Assembly (NCBI GenBank): GCA_041752115.1
Contig: JBGSHS010000134.1
Location: 28,089 to 92,088, forward strand
DNA from: JAJRVM01 sp041752115
GTDB lineage: Bacteria; Planctomycetota; Planctomycetia; Pirellulales; Pirellulaceae
Length of the DNA stretch: 64,000 bases
Direction: 5' to 3'
Shown: piece by piece, positions 39,816 through 48,892 of the stretch
How the letters are laid out: each line of letters starts with the position of its first letter
Position numbering within the stretch: the first letter of the stretch is position 1
Position numbers and translations under genes: made by a program
Notes under the pieces: generated by a model
Databases searched by the model: none
What the model was told of the DNA's origin: nothing
What the model saw: the letters and a program-made list of their open reading frames with translations, nothing else

Positions 39816-40538
39816 ATGTCACTTTCCACCTCTTCGTCGTTCGTAACCGCCGCGCTGCTGATCGTAATGTTGTTGCACGAGGGAGTCTTTGGTCAGGTCA
39901 ATTCGACCGTCGCAGCGAACACCACGGAGATCCGCCAACTCCTGCAAGAACGTTGCGACGTTCTCCGACAAGCGTGCGAGGTGGCACATCTGCAATATCA
40001 AGGCGGGGTGACAGATTTTGGTCGCGTGCAGCAGCTTCAGTACCACTGGATCAGCAGTGCACTGGACATGGCCCAAACTCCGGCCGAGACGATTGAGCTG
40101 CTTACCTCACAATTGCACACCGCCGATGCCATTATGCAGTCCGCGCAGAGCCATTTTGAGACAGGAAGAGTCAGTCAACTGGATGTCCTCCAGGCCAAAG
40201 CCGTGGTACTGCGAGCGCAAATTGAACTGGCCCGAGCGCGCGAGAAGCTGGCAGCCCCTTCTACCCCCGCGGTCTGCACGACCGCGGCCACATCCCCAGC
40301 CCTTCTCCCCTGGGAAGCCCCGGGAGAGAAGGGAGGACGGAGGATTCTAAGGCGCCAGGGCCGCCAGCCAGACAAGGAAGAGCGTCATAATCCTGTTCGC
40401 CCCCTCTCTCCGCGACCCCCACGAGCTCCGCTCGTGCGGGTCGGGAAGGGGTCGGGAGGTAGCGGGGTAGCTCACCATCTGATGCACCGCACGAGCCGAG
40501 CTCGTGGGGGTCTGGCCCTCGGTTCACTCTTTGCCTGA
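39816..40538 (+). CDS. Small secreted helical protein with a repeat-derived C-terminus
   Basis: 240 codons; ATG with AAAGGAG eight bases upstream. A signal peptide ends near EGVFG. Residues 30-147 are helical with heptad-like spacing (QSHFETGRVSQLDVLQAK, VVLRAQIELARAREKL), reminiscent of the coiled-coil hairpins of TolC-type outer-membrane proteins but far too short to form one. From about residue 150 the frame runs through intergenic repeat DNA: the ccgcggtc hairpin at 40267 and a 15-bp inverted repeat at 40414-40512. The last 90 residues are therefore likely not ancestral. A genuine small gene with a replaced end, or a truncated remnant of a TolC-like gene, are both possible. Confidence 0.6.
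   Translation: MSLSTSSSFVTAALLIVMLLHEGVFGQVNSTVAANTTEIRQLLQERCDVLRQACEVAHLQYQGGVTDFGRVQQLQYHWISSALDMAQTPAETIELLTSQLHTADAIMQSAQSHFETGRVSQLDVLQAKAVVLRAQIELARAREKLAAPSTPAVCTTAATSPALLPWEAPGEKGGRRILRRQGRQPDKEERHNPVRPLSPRPPRAPLVRVGKGSGGSGVAHHLMHRTSRARGGLALGSLFA
40267..40287. repeat. ccgcggtc hairpin, second copy
   Basis: ccgcggtc-tgcac-gaccgcgg, the same 8-bp arms and right flank (gcca) as at 22127-22147. It lies inside the 3' part of the small secreted protein frame. Confidence 0.85.
40414..40512. repeat. 15-bp perfect inverted repeat, 69-bp spacer
   Basis: gacccccacgagctc at 40414-40428 faces its exact complement at 40498-40512; a smaller internal hairpin (cacgag/ctcgtg) sits in the left arm. 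It resembles a mobile palindromic element inserted in the 3' end of the small secreted protein gene. Confidence 0.9.
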
Positions 40539-40547
40539 AACTCAATA
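40518..40547. repeat. 30-bp dispersed repeat, copy 2
   Basis: Differs from 33201-33230 at two positions. It follows the 15-bp inverted repeat by 5 bp, so the two may belong to one composite element. Confidence 0.85.
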
Positions 40548-40760
40548 ACAGCTGACACCCGACGATATTCCTCGCAGCAACTGAGAGCTGGCCACAAGCC
40601 GACGTCTTCCCCCGGCTCTGCTGATCGCAGAGGATCCGTTGGCACTTGCGAGACAACATGTCAAAATGAAACACCTGACTTCAGCGATCGGCAGGCACGC
40701 GCGATCAGAACACCTTTCATTGCCTTCATGCAGGACACCCACAACCGGGACCGAGACATC

Positions 40761-42125
40761 ATGCGAACGATGACTGATCGACAGAACAGTATCCTCCCAC
40801 GCGGCCATTATCTGGTGATGGCTGTGACTTGGTTCAGCCTGATCGGATGCAGTGATGGTTCGGAACCAGTACCAGGTGGAACCTTACCGCAATCGGCCAG
40901 TCCAGCCAGCGTTTCTTCCCAGGCGGATTCCACTGCCTGGCCCTATTTCCGCGGACCCGGCGGTGAAGGGCGAACCGAAAGGACCGGACTGCCGGTGAAG
41001 TGGAGTCCGGACGAGAACATTGTCTGGAAGACACCGCTCCCGGGCCCCGGTGCTTCCAGCCCGATTGTGGTTGGAGACCGAGTCTATCTGACCTGCTACA
41101 CCGGATATGCGGTGCCGGGAGAAGAAGACGGTTCGCTCGAGCAGTTGCAGCGGCACGTCCTGGCGTATCAGCTCAGCAACGGCAAGCTCATCTGGGACCA
41201 AAGCTTCGCGGCTCGACTCCCCGAAGAAGCGAACGTGCGCGACCACGGCTACGCATCCAGCACACCGGCGGCGGACCGCGATCGGATCTATGTGTTCCTG
41301 GGCAAATCAGGAGTGATCGCACTCGATCATGATGGCAAACAGATCTGGCACACCGATGTCGGCAGTGAAATCAACGGATGGGGTTCGGCCGCGTCACCGG
41401 TCCTCTATCAGGACCTGGTCATCGTGAACGCCAGTGTCGAAAGTGAGTCACTCGTGGCGCTCGATCGGAAATCAGGCAAAGAGAAGTGGCGGGTCTCCGG
41501 GATCCAAGAGTCCTGGAACACGCCGGTCATCGTCCCCTCGCCCGAAGGAAAGCCTGAACTGATTGTCGCCATCCACGGCCAGATCCTGGCTTTCGAACCG
41601 GGTACGGGCAAGGCACTCTGGAACTGCGACACGGACATCGGGTGGTACATGGTGCCCAGTCCAGTCAGTTCGGCCGGAGTCGTCTATTACCTGGGGGGCC
41701 GATCGGGGATTGCCGCCCTGGCGGTGCGGACCGGAGGGCGAGGCGACGTCACTGGACAGAATCGCCTGTGGACCAGCGACAAGGGTTCCAACGTCTCATC
41801 CCCGGTCCTGAGCGACGGGCTCCTGTTCTGGATCCACGACCAGCGCGCTACGGCGTTTTGTGCGAAAGCGGCCACTGGGGATATCCTGTACGAACAGCGT
41901 CTGCCGCGAGCCGGTCAGGTGTATGCCTCGGCCCTCCTGGCTGGAGACCAGGTCTACTACCTCACACGCGAAGGCAAGACCTTCGTGGTGGCTGCCAAAC
42001 CTGAATTCAGTCAGCTGGCAGTCAACGATCTGGAGGATGGCGGGCGGTTTGATGCCAGCCCAGCCGTGGCGGGCAACCGCCTATTGATCCGCTCGGACAA
42101 ATTCCTTTACTGCATCGGGGAATAA
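40761..42125 (+). CDS. PQQ-type beta-propeller lipoprotein
   Basis: 454 residues. In-frame starts lie at 40728, 40761 and 40770; those at 40761 or 40770 leave a compact signal ending in the lipobox FSLIGC, so Cys-anchored export is likely. The rest is a PQQ/quinoprotein-like eight-blade propeller: blades contain VALDRKSGKEKWRVSG, ILAFEPGTGKALWNCD and related W-ending strands, as in BamB. Proteins of this kind are abundant in planctomycetes, usually of unknown role; no PQQ-binding or dehydrogenase residues are apparent. It stands alone on the plus strand. Confidence 0.87.
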   Translation: MRTMTDRQNSILPRGHYLVMAVTWFSLIGCSDGSEPVPGGTLPQSASPASVSSQADSTAWPYFRGPGGEGRTERTGLPVKWSPDENIVWKTPLPGPGASSPIVVGDRVYLTCYTGYAVPGEEDGSLEQLQRHVLAYQLSNGKLIWDQSFAARLPEEANVRDHGYASSTPAADRDRIYVFLGKSGVIALDHDGKQIWHTDVGSEINGWGSAASPVLYQDLVIVNASVESESLVALDRKSGKEKWRVSGIQESWNTPVIVPSPEGKPELIVAIHGQILAFEPGTGKALWNCDTDIGWYMVPSPVSSAGVVYYLGGRSGIAALAVRTGGRGDVTGQNRLWTSDKGSNVSSPVLSDGLLFWIHDQRATAFCAKAATGDILYEQRLPRAGQVYASALLAGDQVYYLTREGKTFVVAAKPEFSQLAVNDLEDGGRFDASPAVAGNRLLIRSDKFLYCIGE

Positions 42126-42301
42126 GCCCCCCTTCCCACTGCCCCCCCCACGATTCGTCCAGGAACGCCCCCGCCGGGCCCTGCCTGGGGTTGGGATCGG
42201 GAAAAACTAGGGTGCATATCCGAAAAGAGCGACTACAATAATTTCGTCGAGTCGCCCCTGAGCCTTTGAGCAAGCTGCAACGAGTAAATGAAGGGCCCCG
42301 C

Positions 42302-43150
42302 ATGAGCTTCCCAGCCACAAGACGCGTCTACTCCGCTCTGGTTGCATCTGGACTGGTTCTGCTCCTGACGATGACCGCCAGGGCCGACGTGACGGTACTC
42401 TACGATCCCGCCGACGGTACACTGCCTGGCGATCAAAGTTGGGTGTATCTGGCCAAGGGTTCAGCTCAGCAGGAAGTCGTCAATGGGCTGCTCAGCTTGA
42501 ATACGACCGGCACAAACAGCACAGCGGCCGGGTACTTCAGCCAATATCCGTTCGTCAACAGCGGCAGCCGGCTCCCGCTGATGCCGACGCTCGATCGCCA
42601 GCTGGGATATACCGTCAGCTTTGACCTGCAGGTCGTTTCCGAGAGCCACGCAACTGTGGACCTCAACGGGGATGACAAACTGGATCGAGCCGGCTTCAGT
42701 GTGATCGCCATCAGCGAGGATTTGCTGGGCCTGGAACTGGGGTTCTTTGAAGACCGGATCTGGGCCTACGAACGTACGGGCTCGGGAAGCAGCACACAGT
42801 TCCTGCAAGGCGAAGGAGTCGCGTTTGACACGACGGCCGATCTGATTCGGTTTGACCTGTTCGTGCAGAGCGACACGTATCAATTGGTGGCGGGTGGTTC
42901 GGAGATCCTGACCGGTTTGCTGCGCAATTACACCGACAGCTACGTTGCTTCGTTAGTTGACCCGTATGACAATCCCAGCTTTCTGTTCTTCGGCGACGAT
43001 ACCGAGTCGGCGCAGTCGAGTGTATTGCTGGGTGAGATCAGCGTGGCGCCAGTTCCGGAACCATCGACTCTGGCACTGTGCCTGATGGCTTTATCAGGCG
43101 CCGGCTGCATGAGTTTACGGCGGCGAATCAGGATGCCCGCCGCGAGCTGA
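42302..43150 (+). CDS. PEP-CTERM sorted secreted protein
   Basis: 282 residues from an ATG preceded by AAGGG. An N-terminal signal ends near TARA. The body is beta-rich, of low similarity to anything recognised, with concanavalin-like strands (LGYTVSFDLQVVSESHATVDL). The last 30 residues are a PEP-CTERM signal: VPEPSTLALCLMALSGAG, a hydrophobic stretch and a basic tail (RRRIR). Such proteins are processed by an exosortase and placed on the cell surface or in the matrix. No exosortase gene lies in this window. Confidence 0.88.
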   Translation: MSFPATRRVYSALVASGLVLLLTMTARADVTVLYDPADGTLPGDQSWVYLAKGSAQQEVVNGLLSLNTTGTNSTAAGYFSQYPFVNSGSRLPLMPTLDRQLGYTVSFDLQVVSESHATVDLNGDDKLDRAGFSVIAISEDLLGLELGFFEDRIWAYERTGSGSSTQFLQGEGVAFDTTADLIRFDLFVQSDTYQLVAGGSEILTGLLRNYTDSYVASLVDPYDNPSFLFFGDDTESAQSSVLLGEISVAPVPEPSTLALCLMALSGAGCMSLRRRIRMPAAS

Positions 43151-43307
43151 TCTCAGGACCGACAGCGACGATCTCCACTGGCCGTCCAGTTCTTTGCCGC
43201 GCAGCGATTGCACTGGCGTTGCCGCCGCCGCACGTACAACGCTCACGTTCGATCTTTGCGGCCTCACGGAGGCACGGAGACACAGAGGGAGTATCCGAGT
43301 TCGTCGT

Positions 43308-44027
43308 TTACAGCCGTTCGTTCCAGCTGGCCTGCGAGTATCGCTGCTGGACCAACTGAGCCACTCGTGCCGCCGGCCAGTGGTCGAGCACTGCACAGAC
43401 AGACCAGGCCTGGGTGATCGCTGCGTTGAGTTCCTGGCGAGTCGCGGGGAAGTTGTCGACGAACCGCTCATGGCTGCGCCCTTGACGGTATTGGGGCTGA
43501 CGAGGCGGCACACCCAGACACCGGCTGATCAGCCCCAACGGGAACTGATAGAGAATGGTGCCGTGGTAGAGCAGGAAGTCGCGTTTACAGCGGAGGCTGT
43601 TGCCGGAAAACTTGAGCCGGTTGCGCGTCAAATCGCTGGTCCCCAATCGTTCGACGCCCGGCGCCAGCGTCGACAGCGCCCGCACGAGCGTATCGAGCAC
43701 GAAGGCGTGGGCCTGGTCGAGCAGGTGCAAGCTGGGGTGACGCTCGTAGCTCAGAACGACGCTGTACATCAGGCAACCGGGACCGGCCACGACCGCGGCA
43801 CCGCCACTGCAACGGCGAAGCACAGGGATCTGCAACTGTTGGCACGCGGCCTCGTTGACTTCTGTCAGGAGACGCGACGACCGGCCAATCACCACACACG
43901 GCTGAGGTAACTCCCAGAGGCGGAGCACTTCGGCCGGCCCCTCCCCCGCCTCGGCGGCTTCCAGCAACGCTTCATCCAGCGCCAGATTCTCGGCCGGTGT
44001 CGGCAGCGTCAGATCCAGGAGCATCAT
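43308..44027 (-). CDS. Lipoate-protein ligase A-family protein
   Basis: 239 residues. The BPL/LplA/LipB fold is shown by NLALDEALLE near the start, the ligand-binding RRCSGGAAVV (71-80), and the active-site lysine K139 in RLKFSGNSLR, followed by LLYHGTIL. This family attaches lipoate or octanoate to the E2 subunits of dehydrogenases and to glycine-cleavage H protein. Length fits the catalytic domain alone, without the LplA accessory domain, so an octanoyl- or lipoyl-transferase is also possible. It is divergent from the HEAT gene and stands alone. Confidence 0.9.
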   Translation of the reverse strand: MMLLDLTLPTPAENLALDEALLEAAEAGEGPAEVLRLWELPQPCVVIGRSSRLLTEVNEAACQQLQIPVLRRCSGGAAVVAGPGCLMYSVVLSYERHPSLHLLDQAHAFVLDTLVRALSTLAPGVERLGTSDLTRNRLKFSGNSLRCKRDFLLYHGTILYQFPLGLISRCLGVPPRQPQYRQGRSHERFVDNFPATRQELNAAITQAWSVCAVLDHWPAARVAQLVQQRYSQASWNERL

Positions 44028-44207
44028 GGTGGCGTATCATTCCCCTGCCAGGCTGTGTTCAATCTGCGCAGCCGGCCACACGCGCCGCCCCCACTTGCAG
44101 CACTGTCGGCTGCTTGCCGGCGGTTCTACACTTTAGAGTCTGCGACGAACACGTGCACGCCCGGGTAGGTCTTGAGCCAGGTCATTCTCCTGAGAATCCG
44201 ACAGATC

Positions 44208-45248
44208 ATGAACGAACAGCAAGACATCCGGTCCTCAGGTCCTGCGCCGCCCTCAGGCAGTTTGCCAGAGCCAGCGGGGACGCGGCGTCTGGTCACACAG
44301 CTGGTACTGTTCCCGCTGCTGCTGGTCCTGTTGCTCCTCGGCGGCTGGACCTTCGTCTTCTGGCTCCTGCATGAAGACCAGGACGCGGCCAGCCTGGTGC
44401 GGCGCATGCAGGAACCGGACCGTCGGGCCTGGCAAAGTGCCTACACTCTGTCGCAGATGCTGGGTGATCCGGACCAGACCCAGCTCAAGCATGACGTGGA
44501 ACTCTGTCGCGAGCTGGCCGCCATCTTGACGAAGCAGAATCGGTTGGCCGCCGCCTCGGCCGATGGCGGTGGCGAGGAACATGCCAACTTCCGGCTCTTC
44601 CTGTGCCGAGCCCTCGGCGCATTTGACCTGGCGGATGGTTTGCCCGCTCTCTCCGAAGCGGCGCGTCCTGCCCCCGGAATGCATGCTTCGGCGGTCCGTT
44701 CGGCCGCCCTGCAATCTCTGGCCGTGTTGACCGGCACCCTTGGCGTGCAGGCCGTGCTGGCTCATCCGGAAGTACTTTCGACAGCGTTGGAAGCGAGTCG
44801 CGAAGGAGATCGTGACAAAGTGGAACTGGCGGCCAGCGCAGCTTACCTGCTCGGTCTCCTCGGCGGACCAGAGGCAACGGAGCGATTGAACGAGTTGCTG
44901 GCGGACCGACGTGAGAACGTACGATACAACGCGGCCACCGGCCTGGCGCGACAGGGCCGAGCGGAAGCACTCGTCACCTTGCTGGAGATGCTCGCCCCCG
45001 AAGCGTGGAACTCCGAAGCATGGAACGACGCACCGTCTTCCCCACTGGCAAGGAGAAATCAAGAGCGACAGGTTCTTGTCACATCAAACGCGATCCGCGC
45101 CACGGTGATGCTCTATTCTTCTGCCTCCGCATCGGAACGTCGGGAGATCAAACAAGCGTGGGAGCGGTTGTACGGCACCGCGACGGCGCCTTCGTACGTC
45201 CGTCAATTGGCGGAAGAAGCGCTGCATAAATGCTCTCATTTGCACTAG
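44208..45248 (+). CDS. Membrane-anchored HEAT-repeat protein
   Basis: 346 residues from ATG (an in-frame TTG lies at 44172). A single membrane helix lies near residues 37-58 (LVLFPLLLVLLLLGGWTFVFWLL), followed by HEAT/armadillo-like helical repeats: ALGAFDLADGLPALSEAA, AAYLLGLLGGPEATERLNEL, ENVRYNAATGLARQGRAEAL. Such proteins serve as binding scaffolds; in planctomycetes they are common and of unknown partner. It is on the plus strand, divergent from the ligase gene. Confidence 0.8.
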   Translation: MNEQQDIRSSGPAPPSGSLPEPAGTRRLVTQLVLFPLLLVLLLLGGWTFVFWLLHEDQDAASLVRRMQEPDRRAWQSAYTLSQMLGDPDQTQLKHDVELCRELAAILTKQNRLAAASADGGGEEHANFRLFLCRALGAFDLADGLPALSEAARPAPGMHASAVRSAALQSLAVLTGTLGVQAVLAHPEVLSTALEASREGDRDKVELAASAAYLLGLLGGPEATERLNELLADRRENVRYNAATGLARQGRAEALVTLLEMLAPEAWNSEAWNDAPSSPLARRNQERQVLVTSNAIRATVMLYSSASASERREIKQAWERLYGTATAPSYVRQLAEEALHKCSHLH

Positions 45249-45624
45249 CGATTCAGACGCTTCGACCTGCGCGATCGGGCAGGCTGTAACGACTGGGCAA
45301 ACCGGCCGCCGCAAATCGTGCAAATAACGTAGATTGCGCGTTTCTGTCAAAATGATAGCTCGGCAACTCGCCGCAAAAACTTCAAAGATTTTTCCTCCAC
45401 GTAAGCTATTGTGTAGTAGATGCTTTGAACAACGGGCTCAGGATTTTGCAGATTTTGGGATTTGCGAATTTGCCCTTTGTTCTGCACACTCGAAGTAGAT
45501 TGCGCCGCATGCGGGTACGTCGTTTGCTTTGCACACGTCGGCGTGCTCCGGTAACGCGATCAACTGCGGGAGTTGGTTCACAGTGACATACCCAAGTGTT
45601 GTGTGCGGTAAGGTGAGATTGTCG
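45249..45624. other. Intergenic gap upstream of the YTV gene
   Basis: 376 bp, locally AT-richer than its surroundings, for example 45340-45480. No clear promoter could be fixed. No gene or hairpin was seen. Confidence 0.4.
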
Positions 45625-47019
45625 ATGAAAATTCTCGTCCCATTCTTGATGGCGACCTTCATGGTCGCGGTGATGCCACACCCAGCCTCCGCTCAGGTGT
45701 GCCAGGAGTATCGCTTGGTGCAGAAGACGGTTTGTGATCCTCAGCCGGTCACAACCTACCGACTGCAATATGAAACCATCATGGAGGAGCAGACCGTCAC
45801 GGTCGAGAAACCGGTGTGGCAGACGGAAGTGCGACAGCAGCGTTATCAGGTCGCGAAGCCGGTGATCGAGACTTCGGAGCGGGAAGAACGTTACACCGTG
45901 CTCCGCCCGGTCTGGGAGACCACGTACGAGGACCGATCCTACACTCGCGTGCGGTATGTGACCGAAACGGCCGAGCGAGAGGAGCAGGTGGTGGTCAACA
46001 AGCCTGTGGTGGAAACGCAGTATCGCGAAGAGCAGTACACGGTCCGACGGCCCGTGACTGAAACGGTGATGCAGGATCAGAGCTACATGACTTACCAGCC
46101 TGTCACGACGATGCGAACCGACTATGTGGATCAAGGGGCGTGCGTGCAGCAGTGGGTGTACAAGCCGGGCCCGACGACCACACGTCTGCGATGGCTGCCT
46201 CCTTCGACCTACTGCGATCCGGCCACCGGCCTGACGGTACAGCAGCGGCGTGGCCTGCACTGGGTGCAGGAGCAACGACCGGGCACGATGGCGTTGCAGC
46301 AGCAGTATGTCTCGAATCTGGTGCCGGTTCAGGTTCCGCAGACGAGCTACATGCCGCAAGTCGTGACACAGAAAGTTCCGATTCAAGTCACTCGGTACGA
46401 AGACCAAGTGGAAGTGCGCAAGATTCCGGTGCAGATCTGTCGTACGGAACAAGAGGTGCAAGTGCGACGGATTCCCTATACCGTCCAGCGTCCCGTTTCC
46501 GAAGAGGTGTCCTACAAGGTCCCCGTTCAGACGTGCCGGTGGGAACGCCAGGAGATGGTGCGCAAGGTTCCTGTGACCACTCAGCGCATTGAGTATGAAG
46601 AACGGGTCGAGGAGACTCCCATCCAGGTGTGTCGCATGGTCACGGAGACGAAGAAGGTGATGGTTCCTCGCACGGTAGCGAAGTGGGTTCCTTACGTGAC
46701 AACGCAGTACGTGCCGCGTACGGTGACCATGCGCGTGCCGATCGAATCGGCAGTCATCTACGAATCGCCTACCACGTCGTATTATCCCCCGGTGGCGCCG
46801 CCTGCCTTGTCCGTGCCTGCCTTGTCCGTGCCTGCCCCGGCTGCGCCAGCACCGGCTGTGCCCGGTGAACCGACACCAGCGAAGCCCAGGACGGAGGGAG
46901 AGCCTTCGGATACCGACGAGACCGGCCAACCGAGACTTGATGGAGTCGATCAGAACGGGACCCCGAGCGGGGGAGCGGCTCCGGCCGCCGGAGCCGCCCC
47001 GGAAGGACCGTCGGCCTGA
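45625..47019 (+). CDS. YTV-repeat planctomycete wall protein
   Basis: 464 residues with AAGGTGAG upstream and a signal peptide ending ASA. The mature part is made of many short repeats rich in Y, T, V and R/E pairs: units of the form ETxxxREExYTVxRPVxET (near residues 70-170) and ITRxEEQVxVRxIPxxxCR (near 260-400), with regularly placed single Cys. This is the YTV domain described for cell-wall proteins of Rhodopirellula and relatives. The Cys residues suggest disulphide cross-linking. The C-terminus is Pro/Ala/Glu-rich and disordered. A terminator follows at 47082. Base composition on the minus strand gives a long spurious frame, which is ignored. Confidence 0.93.
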   Translation: MKILVPFLMATFMVAVMPHPASAQVCQEYRLVQKTVCDPQPVTTYRLQYETIMEEQTVTVEKPVWQTEVRQQRYQVAKPVIETSEREERYTVLRPVWETTYEDRSYTRVRYVTETAEREEQVVVNKPVVETQYREEQYTVRRPVTETVMQDQSYMTYQPVTTMRTDYVDQGACVQQWVYKPGPTTTRLRWLPPSTYCDPATGLTVQQRRGLHWVQEQRPGTMALQQQYVSNLVPVQVPQTSYMPQVVTQKVPIQVTRYEDQVEVRKIPVQICRTEQEVQVRRIPYTVQRPVSEEVSYKVPVQTCRWERQEMVRKVPVTTQRIEYEERVEETPIQVCRMVTETKKVMVPRTVAKWVPYVTTQYVPRTVTMRVPIESAVIYESPTTSYYPPVAPPALSVPALSVPAPAAPAPAVPGEPTPAKPRTEGEPSDTDETGQPRLDGVDQNGTPSGGAAPAAGAAPEGPSA

Positions 47020-47081
47020 CAACCCCGCGCCGCGTTCTGGGGACGGTATCGGTTGCGACGATTCCCCGCCATAGATCACGC

Positions 47082-47119
47082 CGAGCACGCATCGCATCGG
47101 ATGCGTGCTCGCGTTTTTT
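47082..47119 (+). terminator. Rho-independent terminator after the YTV gene
   Basis: A perfect 12-bp stem (cgagcacgcatc at 47082-47093 and its complement at 47100-47111), a 6-base loop, then gcgtttttt with six T at 47114-47119. It lies 63 bp after the stop. Confidence 0.93.
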
Positions 47120-47383
47120 CTTGTTCGGCACAATCACCGCCTGACAAGCCGCACCCTCCGCTCCCTCCTTGCATGGTCGCGGCGCGGCCCCGAAGCGTTT
47201 TGCGAAGCGACGGTTCTTGTGTGACGTCGTGATGCGGCGGACGCGGCGCGAGGGGTCGGGATAACTGCGGATTGACAGCCCAGGCACTCTCCGCCACACT
47301 GGCGCGGCAGAGCCTTCTGCGGGCTCTTCCGCCGTGCGTCGCGGCGGTTCGTGGTGGCTTCTCGGCTGACAGCAGACAGGCCC

Positions 47384-48577
47384 ATGTCCAACTTCCAATC
47401 CGGTTCCTCCTCGCCGTTTCTCCACGGCCAGCGTGTGGCGTTGGTCGGCCGACTCGGCGGTATGTCCCGGCGAGACCTGAAGGAATTGATCCGCAACCAG
47501 GGGGGAACCCCCGTGGATCGCGTGAGCGAGGACGTGGAGCTGATTGTGTTGGGCGCAGATGAATTGCCACTGCGGGAAGAAAATCTACTGGACGATTCCA
47601 CTCGCCAGCTGGCGGCTGAGGGGAAGCTGGAGATCATCACGGAAACAGAGCTGTGGCGCCGTCTCGGGCTGTTTGAGGGAGAAACGAATCAGCGGCTCTA
47701 TACGCCTGCCATGCTGGCGGAACTGCTGCATGTGCCCATCAACATCATTCGCCGCTGGCATCGACGCAAGTTGATTGTCCCCACGCGGGAAGTGCGGCGA
47801 CTGCCCTATTTTGATTTCCAGGAAGTCGCGACCGCTCGCCAACTGGCCGAACTGCTGGCGGCCGGCGCCTCGCCTGACGCGATCGAGCGCAAGCTGGAAA
47901 AGCTGGCTCGGTGCGTTCCCGATGTGGAACGCCCCTTGGCCCAGCTGTCGGTGATTGTCGAAGGGAAACAACTGCTGCTGCGCCAGGGAGAAGGCCTGCT
48001 CGAACCGGGCGGTCAGTTGCGTATCGACTTCGATGCCCTCGATCGTCAAGGCCAGGACAACGAGGCATCTGATGAGGTTCAGGGGACCATCCGGCTCCAG
48101 AGCGACGTGGTATCCTCCACCGATCCGGAATCGCTGCGTCAAGCGGCGGCTCAGCAGGAAGACGAAGGACAACTGGCGGCGGCAGCGGAGCTGTATCGCG
48201 CAGCATTGGCAGCGGGAGGGCCTGACGCGGAAATCTGCTTTCAACTGGCAGAACTGTTATACCGCACCGGCGATCTGACTGCAGCGCGCGAGCGTTACTA
48301 CATGGCCGTGGAACTTAATGAAGACTATGTGGAAGCGCGTGCGAACCTGGGATGCGTACTGGCAGAAACAGGCCAAATGGACCTGGCCGTGGCCGCGTTC
48401 GAGGGTGCGCTGCTCTACCATCCGGACTACCCGGACGCCCATTACCACCTCGCACGAACCCTGGACGACCTGGGGCGAATCGAGGAGGCGGAGCCTCACT
48501 GGCACGAGTTTTTGTCGTTGGCTCCCAACAGTCCCTGGTCGGATGAAGCACGGAGTCGCCTGGAGGGCGCGTCGTAG
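47384..48577 (+). CDS. BRCT-MerR-like-TPR fusion protein
   Basis: 397 residues. Residues 15-95 form a BRCT-like domain (LHGQRVALVGRLGGMSRRDLKELIRNQGG, as in NAD-dependent ligase). Residues 105-170 resemble a MerR-type DNA-binding head: YTPAMLAELLHVPINIIRRWHRRKLIVPTREVRRLPYFDFQEV. The C-terminal 140 residues are TPRs (AELYRAALAAGGPDAEICFQLAELLYRTGDLTAA and two more). The set suggests a regulator that couples DNA-end or partner binding to a scaffold; the combination appears lineage-specific. No classical effector-binding domain is present. A GTG upstream at 47351 is a possible alternative start. Confidence 0.85.
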   Translation: MSNFQSGSSSPFLHGQRVALVGRLGGMSRRDLKELIRNQGGTPVDRVSEDVELIVLGADELPLREENLLDDSTRQLAAEGKLEIITETELWRRLGLFEGETNQRLYTPAMLAELLHVPINIIRRWHRRKLIVPTREVRRLPYFDFQEVATARQLAELLAAGASPDAIERKLEKLARCVPDVERPLAQLSVIVEGKQLLLRQGEGLLEPGGQLRIDFDALDRQGQDNEASDEVQGTIRLQSDVVSSTDPESLRQAAAQQEDEGQLAAAAELYRAALAAGGPDAEICFQLAELLYRTGDLTAARERYYMAVELNEDYVEARANLGCVLAETGQMDLAVAAFEGALLYHPDYPDAHYHLARTLDDLGRIEEAEPHWHEFLSLAPNSPWSDEARSRLEGAS

Positions 48578-48892
48578 CATATCGCTCTCCGGCGGAAGCG
48601 TCGCATGGCGGCGGTGACCCTCTACCTCCACCCTGCGGCCGTGAATGGCGTGGGCGCAGCCTGATACGGCAGTTTAACGGTTGCAGCGGTCGCACGGACG
48701 GCGTTGCCGTCGCGTGGCCCCACCCTGAGCGGGCCGATTTGGACACAAGTTGAACGCTGGAAAACAGTTGCGTCACAGGTGACAATTAGGACATACGACG
48801 GCGGGTTCTTGCAAATCTGCGCCATATACCTATCCTGTTAAGGTTCTGCAGGTCCGGATCCTTTCTCCGGGGACCGTGGAAAACGCGGGATC
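48578..48892. other. Intergenic gap upstream of the SHD1 membrane protein
   Basis: 315 bp with no gene seen. It contains the weak promoter candidate at 48809-48836 and otherwise no recognisable signal. Confidence 0.4.
48809..48836 (+). promoter_or_regulatory. Weak sigma70-like promoter candidate
   Basis: ttgcaa at 48809-48814, a 16-bp spacer, and tatcct at 48831-48836 (four of six matches each). It lies 57 bp before the start of the SHD1 membrane gene. Planctomycete promoter consensus is not well matched, so this is tentative. Confidence 0.25.

Noticed and set aside
43250..43290. Familiar-looking cacggaggcacggagacacag stretch as a specific regulatory site
   Set aside because: It resembles a dispersed repeat remnant, but only one copy lies in this window, so nothing firm can be claimed.
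45406..47133. 575-codon open frame on the minus strand
   Set aside because: It lies opposite the YTV gene, and its His/Arg/Leu-rich sequence mirrors the repeat codons. The plus-strand gene has a signal peptide, domain match and terminator.
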